From assembly GCA_013141155.1 (NCBI GenBank), contig JABFRM010000218.1, positions 1 to 32,436 of the forward strand: a stretch of 32,436 bases of DNA, read 5' to 3'. Shown one piece after another: positions 1-6,978 of the stretch (the stretch's first letter is position 1; every line of letters starts with the position of its first letter). The DNA is from Methylococcaceae bacterium. GTDB lineage: Bacteria > Pseudomonadota > Gammaproteobacteria > Methylococcales > Methylomonadaceae. A program made the translations under genes and the position numbers. The notes beneath the pieces are model-generated. The model did no database searches. It worked only from the letters and a program-made list of their open reading frames with translations, and had not been told where the DNA came from.

Positions 1-93
1 GCAGACTGCTTTAATACCGATGCCTTGATTGTGACTGATGACGTGACAAATGAAGTTTGGGATAAAAAAGGCGCTATTTTTGTAAAGCGATAG
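1..93 (+). CDS. C-terminal tail of an unidentified protein (partial)
   Basis: The first 93 bases read openly in frame 1 as 30 residues ending in KKGAIFVKR and a TAG stop. The segment contains the phrase TDDVTNEVWDKKG and has no stop before the end, so it is most likely the tail of a gene that begins outside the window. It is too short to assign to a family. It ends about 120 bases before the start of the cobalamin-type regulator gene on the same strand, so it could belong to the regulator's neighbourhood or simply precede it. Confidence 0.5.
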   Translation, partial: ADCFNTDALIVTDDVTNEVWDKKGAIFVKR

Positions 94-141
94 TGGGTAA
101 AGTCCTTTATTTTTCAAGGATTTTAAGATAATTTACAGATT

Positions 142-173
142 TTGTCAATGTTTTGTCTATATCGTGATATACT
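142..173 (+). promoter_or_regulatory. Candidate promoter of the carH-like gene with overlapping palindrome
   Basis: TTGTCA at 142-147 and TATACT at 168-173 resemble -35 and -10 elements, but the spacer is 20 bases, longer than the usual 17. A perfect inverted repeat, TATATC-GT-GATATA at 158-171, lies in the spacer and over the -10 element. A long spacer with a dyad in it is typical of MerR-family promoters. Cobalamin-type members mostly repress by covering the promoter, so autorepression is the simplest reading. This is inference from layout only. Confidence 0.4.
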
Positions 174-210
174 GTTGGTACATTATAATTTTGTATTCAA
201 CGGAGTCTGT

Positions 211-1218
211 ATGACAAATTATCTGGACAATGCGTCCTGTTATTTAATCAGTACCGTTGTGAAGCGCTCGGGTGTTAAGGCTGACTTAATTAGAGCTTGG
301 GAACGGCGCTATAAAGCCGTTACGCCAACGCGTACTGATGGCGGCCATCGTGTTTATAATGATCAGGACATTGCGCGCTTAAAGTTGCTCAATCAGGCGA
401 CCAGCGAAGGACATAGCATTGGTCAAATTGCACAGCTTAGCATTGATGAACTGCAAAAGTTGATGAAAATTGAGCAGCAGTCAGCTTATTTTCCTGCAAC
501 ATCAAATAGGGCGGCTGTTCCAGACAAAGCTAATCCTGATTTAGCGGAAGCTTATATCGAAAAATGTTATACCGCCATGATGGTGTTTGATGCCAGGGCT
601 ATAGAATCGCATTTCGAGAATGCGGTTGTCGAGTTAGGGGCGCAAGCCTTTATGGAAAATCTCTTAACCCCGTTGCTGGCGCGCATGGGTGAAGACTGGA
701 AGGCAGGTAACTTAAGGCCTTCGCATGAACACATGACCACCTCGGTGATTCGCTCGATGGTCTATATTCTCCGCAGTAATTATACCCCCGCTGATAATGC
801 ACCGCGATTGGTGATTAGTACCCCTATTGGTCAGCAGCATGAGCTAGGTGCCTTAATTGCGGCGCTTATCGCTGAATTTAAAGGCTGGCATATTACTTAT
901 CTTGGGCCTGATCTACCTGCGGAAGAAATTGCTTTTGCCGTAAAATCCAGCAATGCTAATGCGGTCGCGCTAAGCATCACCTTGACCACGGAAGATCATA
1001 TTATCCCTAAGGAAATTCGTCGCTTAAAAAAATTGATTGGGCGAGAGGTTGCGCTCATCGTCGGTGGCAGTGCTGCCGAAGATTATAAAGCGGTTTTAGA
1101 TGAAGTCGGGGCTTTGCGTTCTGATAGCTGTGACGAGTTTAAGCAAATGCTGGATGAATTGACGGCGCAGTTTCAAGCTTCAGCCAGCCTCAAAAACTTA
1201 ACTAAGGTTACGGGATAA
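211..1218 (+). CDS. MerR-family B12-dependent photoreceptor repressor, CarH/LitR type
   Basis: Encodes a 335-residue regulator with an N-terminal MerR winged-helix DNA-binding domain (about residues 10-80, including RAWERRY and GGHRVYND), then a helical B12-binding cap and a Rossmann-type cobalamin domain. The cap carries the W-x9-EH motif (W163, E173, H174) that shields adenosylcobalamin in CarH, and GQQHELG supplies the expected lower-ligand histidine (H210). In characterised members, adenosylcobalamin in the dark holds a DNA-bound tetramer and light breaks it, inducing carotenoid, photolyase or similar genes. An in-frame ATG at 142 would add 23 residues, but 211 is preferred because CGGAG sits just upstream and the 142 ATG overlaps the promoter-like region. 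No photolyase or carotenoid gene lies in view, so the target is unknown. The family call is firm; light sensing is inferred from the conserved ligands. Confidence 0.88.
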   Translation: MTNYLDNASCYLISTVVKRSGVKADLIRAWERRYKAVTPTRTDGGHRVYNDQDIARLKLLNQATSEGHSIGQIAQLSIDELQKLMKIEQQSAYFPATSNRAAVPDKANPDLAEAYIEKCYTAMMVFDARAIESHFENAVVELGAQAFMENLLTPLLARMGEDWKAGNLRPSHEHMTTSVIRSMVYILRSNYTPADNAPRLVISTPIGQQHELGALIAALIAEFKGWHITYLGPDLPAEEIAFAVKSSNANAVALSITLTTEDHIIPKEIRRLKKLIGREVALIVGGSAAEDYKAVLDEVGALRSDSCDEFKQMLDELTAQFQASASLKNLTKVTG

Positions 1219-1305
1219 CATAGCATTAAGAATGCGGTTGTGTTGTTATGGGTTTTGATGTACTTTCAAGCCCACATACTTATCTTTAATTAATAAACCC
1301 GTGCT

Positions 1306-1473
1306 ATGAATACGTCCTCCTTAAGTACCCGAATTAAATGCGCGTTTGTTTTGATTGTCTTCACTGTTCTTGGGCTTGGGCCAATACCCATTACCAGCGT
1401 TTTGGGATTGGTGATTGTGTTTTTTAGGCCACATTGGTTTAAAAAGCTGGTTGATCGTATTTATGCAGACTAA
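1306..1473 (+). CDS. Small membrane protein, 55 residues
   Basis: An ATG at 1306 opens a 55-codon frame ending in TAA. The product has a short basic N-terminus, one or two hydrophobic stretches (CAFVLIVFTVLGLGPIPIT and VLGLVIVFF) and an amphipathic tail, RPHWFKKLVDRIYAD. The GPIPIT turn between two hydrophobic runs and the aromatic-basic tail look like a selected small inner-membrane protein rather than chance coding. The ribosome-binding site is weak. It follows the photoreceptor gene by 87 bases on the same strand and could be co-transcribed. I do not recognise a named family and assign no function. Confidence 0.6.
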   Translation: MNTSSLSTRIKCAFVLIVFTVLGLGPIPITSVLGLVIVFFRPHWFKKLVDRIYAD

Positions 1474-1539
1474 TGAATTCATAGCAACCTGCTTAAAACT
1501 TTAGTGCTCAGCCAACTTGATTTTGACGGGTGCAATATA

Positions 1540-1570
1540 GACCTACGAGGTTTTTAAACCCTCGTAGGTC
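1540..1570. repeat. Palindromic repeat (REP-like), 11-bp stem
   Basis: GACCTACGAGG at 1540-1550 and CCTCGTAGGTC at 1560-1570 form a perfect 11-bp stem around the 9-base loop TTTTTAAAC. It stands alone between genes and no T-run follows the right arm, so it is not a classical terminator. Closely similar palindromes with the CCTACGAGG core are dispersed between genes in several bacterial genomes, from general knowledge. Its role here is unknown. Confidence 0.65.
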
Positions 1571-1676
1571 TTGCAGTGAACTAAAAACGTGACTCAACAA
1601 AACAGAAATGATTGAGTACTAGGCTTTGGCCTTATTTATATACGGGCTTGTTGTATGTCAAGAGCCAGCCAAAATG

Positions 1677-1804
1677 CTAGGCGTGTTGAAAGAAACGGAC
1701 AAGTTTACCTTCGGTAATATACTCAAAGCGGGTTATGTTGTCGTAAAACGGCGTTAATTTAGGTGCCGGTACGATCAATAGTTGGCCATTGTGTCCAGTC
1801 TTGT
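1677..1804 (-). pseudogene. Decayed fragment of a second inorganic pyrophosphatase gene
   Basis: Read on the minus strand, this stretch encodes KLTPFYDNITRFEYITEGK followed by FFQHA and a stop. The intact ppa just upstream encodes [19 protein letters not shown] followed by FFQHYKD. The DNA is also clearly similar over about 100 bases. The fragment lacks three codons between GKL and FFQH, has a stop soon after, and lacks the catalytic N-terminal half. It starts just beyond the stop codon of the methyltransferase gene. I read it as the remnant of a duplicated ppa, not an expressed gene. Confidence 0.75.
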
Positions 1805-2440
1805 TTAGGCGGCATTTATTGATTTAGTCGCCACAATCGCTAACCAAGGTTGTTCGTGCAAGGGTTTCCCTGCTGGCCGGTAATAATGGTTGAGTACCTT
1901 AAACCCTGCGCTTGCCAGAAATGAGGTGCAGGACTCAATTTGCATGTAATGCCCATATCGTTCCCCAGACCAGCCTTCGCCATCACCACGCGGTATGGAT
2001 AAGAAAAGAATGCCGTCCGGTTTTAACGCGGCGTACAAATCAGCAAGTACACGGGGCAATTCTTGGCTAGGTACATGAAACAAAGAAGCATTGGCGAAAA
2101 TGCCGTCGAAAGATTGCTGGGTTAAATCCAGTTTTAAAAAAGTTTGCTGTAATACTGGGCAATTTGTGTATTCGCGCGCCATCTTGCAAAATGCCGCACT
2201 ACCATCCAAGCCAACGGGTCTGTGACCTAACGCCTTAAAATAATGGACATCCCGTCCGGGACCGCAACCTAAATCTAAAATATCCAGCTTTTGGGTGGGT
2301 GGAAACGGTGCTAAAAATGCCACATAGTTTTGCGTTACATCATGGTTTTTGGTGCCTATCCAAAAAGCTTCGGCATTTTGATTGTAATGGCTTAAGGTAA
2401 CCGTTTCAATTTCATCCCAGTTTTCAGTGCTTGGTTGCAT
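1805..2440 (-). CDS. Class I SAM-dependent methyltransferase
   Basis: A 211-residue protein with a Rossmann-type methyltransferase core. Motif I is ILDLGCGPGRDVHYF at about residues 54-68, followed by an acidic strand end (GLDGS, about 78-82) and the motif IV region (LDLTQQSFDGIFANASLFHV, about 104-123), then KPDGILFLSIPRG. The N-terminus, HYNQNAEAFWIGTK, resembles the substrate-side helix of small Methyltransf_11/25 proteins. The substrate cannot be told from sequence. It lies 39 bases downstream of ppa on the same strand and may be read with it. No strong Shine-Dalgarno sequence precedes the ATG. Flanking ppa on one side and a ppa remnant on the other, it may have been caught up in a local duplication. 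Confidence 0.8.
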   Translation of the reverse strand: MQPSTENWDEIETVTLSHYNQNAEAFWIGTKNHDVTQNYVAFLAPFPPTQKLDILDLGCGPGRDVHYFKALGHRPVGLDGSAAFCKMAREYTNCPVLQQTFLKLDLTQQSFDGIFANASLFHVPSQELPRVLADLYAALKPDGILFLSIPRGDGEGWSGERYGHYMQIESCTSFLASAGFKVLNHYYRPAGKPLHEQPWLAIVATKSINAA

Positions 2441-2479
2441 AATCTAGCAGTGTGGTAATGGTTTTGATTGGCGGGATAC

Positions 2480-3019
2480 TCAAAGCGTCCTTAAATTATT
2501 ATAACGCTCAATACTAGACATGATTTCTTGTTTGGCGTCTTCAATGCCGAACCAGCCTTCAATTTTAACCCATTTACCTTCTTCTAAGTCTTTGTAATGT
2601 TGAAAGAAATGGGTTATTTTTTCCAGTTTGCCTTCGGTGATATGCTCAAAACTGGTTATTTTGTCGTAGAACGGCGTTAATTTATGCATGGGTACGGCTA
2701 ATATTTTGCCATCATTTCCGGCCTCGTCAGTCATTTTTAAGATGCCAATCGGGCGGCAGCGCACCACGCAACCACTGAGCAAGGGGGCAGGGGTCATGAC
2801 TAACACATCAACTGGATCGCCGTCATCAGACAAGCTATGCGGTATGTAACCGTAATTGGTGGGGTATTGCATAGCCGTACCCATAAAGCGGTCAACGGTT
2901 AGCATGCCGGTATGTTTATCGACCTCGTATTTAACAGGGTCGCTAAAGGCGGGTATTTCTATAATCACATTAATGTCGTTAGGAACATTCAGGCCGGAGG
3001 GAACTTTATTAAATGACAT
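2480..3019 (-). CDS. ppa: Inorganic pyrophosphatase
   Basis: A 179-residue soluble family I pyrophosphatase that hydrolyses pyrophosphate to two phosphates and so drives biosynthetic reactions in the cytoplasm. The length is close to the 176 residues of the Escherichia coli enzyme. The signature [10 protein letters not shown] (about residues 65-74) supplies the metal-binding aspartates, and [27 protein letters not shown] and KLTPFYDKI match other active-site blocks. It is divergent from the DUF2797 gene across a 72-base gap and is the likely parent of the decayed copy at 1677-1804. The ribosome-binding site is weak, so the start rests on family length. Confidence 0.95.
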   Translation of the reverse strand: MSFNKVPSGLNVPNDINVIIEIPAFSDPVKYEVDKHTGMLTVDRFMGTAMQYPTNYGYIPHSLSDDGDPVDVLVMTPAPLLSGCVVRCRPIGILKMTDEAGNDGKILAVPMHKLTPFYDKITSFEHITEGKLEKITHFFQHYKDLEEGKWVKIEGWFGIEDAKQEIMSSIERYNNLRTL

Positions 3020-3051
3020 GTGTGTATTTGGTGTGAGGTTAAATTCGTGAC

Positions 3052-3057
3052 ATTATA
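3052..3057 (-). promoter_or_regulatory. Candidate -10 element for ppa
   Basis: On the minus strand this reads TATAAT, about 33 bases upstream of the ppa ATG. The matching -35 is poor (CTTAAA-like at 16 bases). On the plus strand the overlapping bases read TATAAC at 3054-3059, which could serve the divergent DUF2797 gene, so the two promoters may share one site. Confidence 0.4.
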
Positions 3058-3091
3058 ACAGCAGTCAATTCACTTTAAGGGATTAGCCTTT

Positions 3092-3910
3092 ATGCAGGGT
3101 CTTATAGAAAAAATGGTCGCGCGCTTAACGCCGGAATCTGTCGAGTATTTTTTGCCGTTATCTAAGCAATTAATCGCGTTAAATCCTTTGCTGGGGAAAA
3201 ATATTAAGTTGCTTCATACTGGGGTTATTAATTGCGTACACTGCGGCAGAAAAATCAGTAAAAGCTTTAATCAAGGCTATTGTTACCCCTGTTTTACTAC
3301 GCTAGCGCAATGTGATATGTGTATTATGAAACCGGAAACTTGCCACTACGCCAAGGGAACTTGTCGTGAGCCGGCTTGGGGTGAAGCGTTTTGTTTTCAG
3401 CCGCATTTTGTATATTTAGCCAATTCTTCCGGCATTAAGGTGGGCATTACTCGTCAAACGCAAATTCCGACGCGCTGGATTGATCAGGGTGCGGTGCAGG
3501 CATTGCCGATTTTAAAAGTCGCCTCGCGGCAGATTTCAGGGCTGGTCGAGGTTGAGATAGCAAAGCATGTGAGCGATAAGACCAGTTGGCAAAAAATGTT
3601 AAAAAGCCCTGCCGAGGAAGTTGATTTGCAAGCTGAACGTGATCGGTTATTGCTTGAGTGTGCACCGGAAATTGCTGAGATAACGACCCGTTTTGGCATG
3701 GACGCGTTGGCTTATTTACCGAATGCGGAGGTGGTGTCGATTAATTTCCCTGTGCTGAATTATCCCGCTAAGGTGAAGTCATTTAATTTTGATGCCCAGA
3801 GTGAAGTTACTGGCGTGTTGCAAGGCATCAAGGGACAATATTTGCTGTTGGACACAGGGGTTATCAATATGCGTAAATTTACCGGTTATGAAATTGAATT
3901 GGGGGTATAG
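3092..3910 (+). CDS. DUF2797 family protein with cysteine clusters
   Basis: A 272-residue protein matching the uncharacterised DUF2797 family. The N-terminal third has metal-site-like cysteines: CVHCGRK, CYPC, CDMCIMKPETCHY, TCREP and CF, enough for one or two zinc sites. The central part, VYLANSSGIKVGITR followed by a conserved R and later VEVE, resembles the core of GIY-YIG nuclease-like domains (YL, VGI, R, E). That resemblance is my inference, and not every catalytic residue is evident. The C-terminal third looks like a small beta domain (VTGVLQGIKGQYLLLDTGVINMRK). A modest AAGG lies about 11 bases before the ATG. It is divergent from ppa. The function is not known. Confidence 0.8.
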   Translation: MQGLIEKMVARLTPESVEYFLPLSKQLIALNPLLGKNIKLLHTGVINCVHCGRKISKSFNQGYCYPCFTTLAQCDMCIMKPETCHYAKGTCREPAWGEAFCFQPHFVYLANSSGIKVGITRQTQIPTRWIDQGAVQALPILKVASRQISGLVEVEIAKHVSDKTSWQKMLKSPAEEVDLQAERDRLLLECAPEIAEITTRFGMDALAYLPNAEVVSINFPVLNYPAKVKSFNFDAQSEVTGVLQGIKGQYLLLDTGVINMRKFTGYEIELGV

Positions 3911-3958
3911 CTGTCGTTGAGATTTGTTTTAACAGACAGGGGGGCAAGTATTCTGAAG

Positions 3959-3989
3959 TTGCTTAAGCATTTTAAATTCAGGTTATAAT
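3959..3989 (+). promoter_or_regulatory. Candidate promoter for miaB
   Basis: TTGCTT at 3959-3964 and TATAAT at 3984-3989 are separated by 19 bases and lie about 70 bases before the miaB ATG. The -10 is perfect; the -35 and spacing are only fair. Confidence 0.4.
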
Positions 3990-4058
3990 GTACGCCATCG
4001 TGTTCTTAAGCTTTTTTATGAGCAAATTTAGTTTGTTATTGATGTTCCCTTATTTGTT

Positions 4059-5405
4059 ATGACCCAAAAACTTTATATCCAAACCAACGGTTGCCAGATG
4101 AACGAGTACGATTCCGATAAAATGCGGGATGTACTGCAAGCCTCTCATGGTATGGTAATGACAGACATCCCTGAAGAAGCGGATGTTTTATTATTGAACA
4201 CTTGCTCCATTCGAGAGAAAGCGCAGGAGAAAGTGTTTTCTGCTTTAGGTCGTTGGCGCAAACTCAAAAAAAAGCGCCCGGGTGTTATTATCGGGGTTGG
4301 CGGTTGTGTGGCTAGCCAAGAAGGTGCAGCCATTCAGACTCGCGCACCTTATGTCGATATTGTATTTGGCCCGCAAACATTGCATCGTCTGCCCGAGTTG
4401 TTAGATCAGGCGCGCAGCGAGCAAAAACATGTGGTGGATATTTCTTTTCCTGAAATTGAAAAGTTTGATGCGCTGCCAGAACCTCGTGCAGAAGGTCCAA
4501 AAGCCTTTGTTTCGATTATGGAAGGCTGTAGCAAATATTGCAGCTTTTGCGTGGTGCCGTATACGCGCGGCGAAGAAATCAGCCGCCCCTTACAGGATGT
4601 GATTAACGAAATATCGTTGTTAGCCGAGCAAGGTGTGCGCGAAGTTAATTTGCTGGGGCAGAATGTTAATGCCTATCTTGGTGAAATGCTTGATGGCGAT
4701 GTTGCCGACTTTGCCTTATTACTGCACTATGTTGCGGCGATTGAGGGTATTGCGCGGATTCGTTTTACCACTTCGCATCCATTGGAATTTAGCGATGCTT
4801 TAATTGAAGCGTTTGCGGAAATTCCAAAATTGGTTAATCATTTGCATTTGCCTGTGCAAAGCGGTAGTGATCATATTTTAGCAATGATGAAACGCGGACA
4901 TACGCGTGCGGAATATATTGAAAAAATCAATAAATTAAAAGCGGTGCGTCCGGGAATTAGTTTATCGTCGGATTTCATTATCGGTTTTCCAGGGGAAACC
5001 GAAGCGGAATTTGAAGAAACATTGTCATTGCTTGATGAGGTGGGTTATGACCTTTCTTTTAGTTTTGTTTATAGCCCAAGACCTGGCACGCCTGCTGCCG
5101 ATTTACCGGATGATGTGCCGGAAGAAACTAAAAAATTACGCTTGCAACGTTTCAAGGCGCGTAATAATGAAATGACCTTAGCATTCTCGCAGCAAATGCT
5201 AGGCACTGTGCAAACTGTGCTAATTGAAGGGATTTCTAAAAAAAATCCGCTGCATGTTACTGGGCGCACCGAAAATAATCGCGTGGTTAACTTTGCCGCT
5301 CATCCACGGCTTATCGGACAATTTGTGGAGGTCATGATTAATGATGTGCAGCCAAATTCTTTGCGTGGGCGTGTAGTGGATACTTCCGTTACGGCATTTA
5401 TTTAG
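4059..5405 (+). CDS. miaB: tRNA-2-methylthio-N6-dimethylallyladenosine synthase
   Basis: A 448-residue radical SAM methylthiotransferase that adds a methylthio group to i6A37 of tRNAs reading UNN codons. The N-terminal UPF0004 domain has the three cysteines for its auxiliary iron-sulfur cluster at C12 ([11 protein letters not shown]), C49 (NTCSIREKA) and C83 (GGCVAS). The radical SAM cluster is CSKYCSFC starting near residue 157, followed by VPYTRG. A TRAM-like RNA-binding region ends the protein (about residues 380-445). Length and order match the family closely. It heads the conserved miaB-phoH-ybeY-corC cluster, although a 115-base gap before phoH leaves room for a second promoter. Confidence 0.97.
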   Translation: MTQKLYIQTNGCQMNEYDSDKMRDVLQASHGMVMTDIPEEADVLLLNTCSIREKAQEKVFSALGRWRKLKKKRPGVIIGVGGCVASQEGAAIQTRAPYVDIVFGPQTLHRLPELLDQARSEQKHVVDISFPEIEKFDALPEPRAEGPKAFVSIMEGCSKYCSFCVVPYTRGEEISRPLQDVINEISLLAEQGVREVNLLGQNVNAYLGEMLDGDVADFALLLHYVAAIEGIARIRFTTSHPLEFSDALIEAFAEIPKLVNHLHLPVQSGSDHILAMMKRGHTRAEYIEKINKLKAVRPGISLSSDFIIGFPGETEAEFEETLSLLDEVGYDLSFSFVYSPRPGTPAADLPDDVPEETKKLRLQRFKARNNEMTLAFSQQMLGTVQTVLIEGISKKNPLHVTGRTENNRVVNFAAHPRLIGQFVEVMINDVQPNSLRGRVVDTSVTAFI

Positions 5406-5466
5406 CGTAAAAGTCGGGAATGAGGCTTTACAATTTCAAAATTAACCTTATATTCAAAGGTTGACC

Positions 5467-5488
5467 GTTTATAAATTTTTTTATAAAC
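5467..5488. repeat. AT-rich inverted repeat upstream of phoH
   Basis: GTTTATAAA at 5467-5475 and TTTATAAAC at 5480-5488 form a perfect 9-bp stem around TTTT. TTGACC at 5461-5466 lies directly upstream, and TATAAA occurs in both arms, but the -35 to -10 spacing is either 3 or 15 bases, so it is a weak promoter. It may instead be a regulatory or mRNA structure in the miaB-phoH gap. Confidence 0.35.
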
Positions 5489-5520
5489 CCTAAACAGCCT
5501 ACCTACCTATTCCTAACATT

Positions 5521-6507
5521 TTGACTATCTCTATTGTTACGCAAGAAATCATCCTGCAACCCGCGGATAATAAACGTTTGGCAAATTTTTCTGGGCAATT
5601 TAATGGGCATTTACGGCAAATTGAACAACGCCTGAAGGTGGAAATTGCCAATCGGGGTAACCAATTTATCGTCACGGGTGCCAGCGACACCATTAACACC
5701 GCCTGTGCGGTAATGCAGCAGTTATTTGAAATTACCGCAACGCAGCGCTTATCCCCTGAGCATGTGCATCTGGCCATGCAAGATGCTTCGCTCGATGAGC
5801 TGGTTAGTCAACAGGAATTGACCGCCGTTAATGATGCAGTTTTCATTAAAACCAAACAGGCAGTCATTCGAGGTCGCGGCGTTAATCAGCAAAATTATTT
5901 AAAAAAAATAATGCAGTATGACATCAACTTTGGTGTTGGCCCTGCGGGTACTGGCAAGACATATTTAGCGGTTGCCTGTGCGGTTGATGCGTTGTTGAAT
6001 GAAAAAGTCAGCCGTATAATTTTGGTGCGACCGGCAGTTGAAGCAGGTGAGAAATTAGGTTTTTTACCGGGTGATATGGCGCAAAAAGTCGATCCGTATT
6101 TGCGGCCCCTATATGATGCTTTATATGAGATGCTGGGTTTTGAACGGGTGGAAAAATTGCTTGAACAAGGCGTCATTGAAGTCGCCCCCCTAGCGTTCAT
6201 GCGCGGCAGAACTTTAAGCGATGCCTTTATTATTCTGGATGAAGCGCAAAATACCACCACCGAACAAATCAAAATGTTTTTAACTCGGATTGGTTTTGGG
6301 TCAACCGCTGTGGTGACGGGCGATGTTACCCAGATTGATTTACCTTCCGTCAAATTGTCTGGATTGACGCATGTGCTAGAGGTATTAAAAGACGTTGAGG
6401 GCATTAGCTTTACTTTTTTTAATGCCCGTGATGTGGTGCGGCATCCTTTAGTGCAGCGAATCGTGGTGGCTTATGAAGCCTATGAACAAAAACACCCTAA
6501 ACAGTAA
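5521..6507 (+). CDS. ybeZ: PhoH-family P-loop ATPase (YbeZ)
   Basis: A 328-residue PhoH-type ATPase. Walker A is GPAGTGKT near residues 140-147 and Walker B is FIILDEAQNTT near 237-247. The N-terminal part (LANFSGQFNGHLRQIEQRL and onward) is the KH-like nucleic-acid-binding region usual in YbeZ. It works with the endoribonuclease YbeY in ribosome and RNA maturation. The start is taken as TTG at 5521, because homologues begin with a comparable short lead to LQPADN and no in-frame ATG fits. There is no visible Shine-Dalgarno sequence, and the upstream bases are an AT-rich hairpin. The next gene, ybeY, begins close to or inside its end. Confidence 0.93.
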   Translation: MTISIVTQEIILQPADNKRLANFSGQFNGHLRQIEQRLKVEIANRGNQFIVTGASDTINTACAVMQQLFEITATQRLSPEHVHLAMQDASLDELVSQQELTAVNDAVFIKTKQAVIRGRGVNQQNYLKKIMQYDINFGVGPAGTGKTYLAVACAVDALLNEKVSRIILVRPAVEAGEKLGFLPGDMAQKVDPYLRPLYDALYEMLGFERVEKLLEQGVIEVAPLAFMRGRTLSDAFIILDEAQNTTTEQIKMFLTRIGFGSTAVVTGDVTQIDLPSVKLSGLTHVLEVLKDVEGISFTFFNARDVVRHPLVQRIVVAYEAYEQKHPKQ

Positions 6508-6517
6508 GCTTGATCCG

Positions 6518-6973
6518 ATGACGCATCTGCTGGACATTCAACTTGCCTCAGATGCTGATAATATTCCCAGTGCCGCATTGTTTCAACAGTGGCTCAATAC
6601 GGCTTTATCAGAACTGTCCGTATCAGTTGAAGTGTTGATACGCATTGTTGATGAGCCGGAAATGACTGAATTAAATCAGACCTATCGCCATAAAACTGGC
6701 GCAACCAATATTTTGAGTTTCCCTTTTGAAGCCCCGGCTGGTGTAGACTTGAATTTATTAGGAGATTTAGTGGTTTGCGCACCAGTCCTTGAGCGTGAAG
6801 CTTTGGCACAAAATAAATCATTGGAGCAGCACTGGGCGCATATCGTAATTCATGGACTTTTTCATTTATTAGGCTATGATCATAACAACGAAATCGAAGC
6901 TGAAGCCATGGAAGCCTTAGAAGTTAAAGCTTTAAAAAAACTACATATCAACAATCCTTATGAGGAACGCTAA
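6518..6973 (+). CDS. ybeY: Endoribonuclease YbeY, rRNA maturation factor
   Basis: A metal-dependent single-strand endoribonuclease needed for 16S rRNA 3'-end maturation and quality control of 70S ribosomes. The zinc-binding motif H-x3-H-x5-H is present as HGLFHLLGYDH. The ATG at 6518 gives 151 residues beginning MTHLLDIQLAS, close to the family's usual start and to E. coli's 155 residues. In-frame ATGs at 6473 and 6482 would overlap phoH by up to 35 bases and add an unconserved lead. The gene follows phoH by 10 bases and precedes corC by 5, consistent with one operon and translational coupling. Confidence 0.94.
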   Translation: MTHLLDIQLASDADNIPSAALFQQWLNTALSELSVSVEVLIRIVDEPEMTELNQTYRHKTGATNILSFPFEAPAGVDLNLLGDLVVCAPVLEREALAQNKSLEQHWAHIVIHGLFHLLGYDHNNEIEAEAMEALEVKALKKLHINNPYEER

Positions 6974-6978
6974 AATCA

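Noticed and set aside
184-189. TATAAT as the main -10 of the carH-like gene
   Set aside because: No acceptable -35 lies 16-19 bases upstream, and the predicted start would leave almost no leader for the CGGAG site.
5895-6404. 169-codon open frame on the minus strand inside phoH
   Set aside because: It lies wholly opposite the Walker-containing part of phoH and its translation has no recognisable domain; it is a shadow of the real gene.
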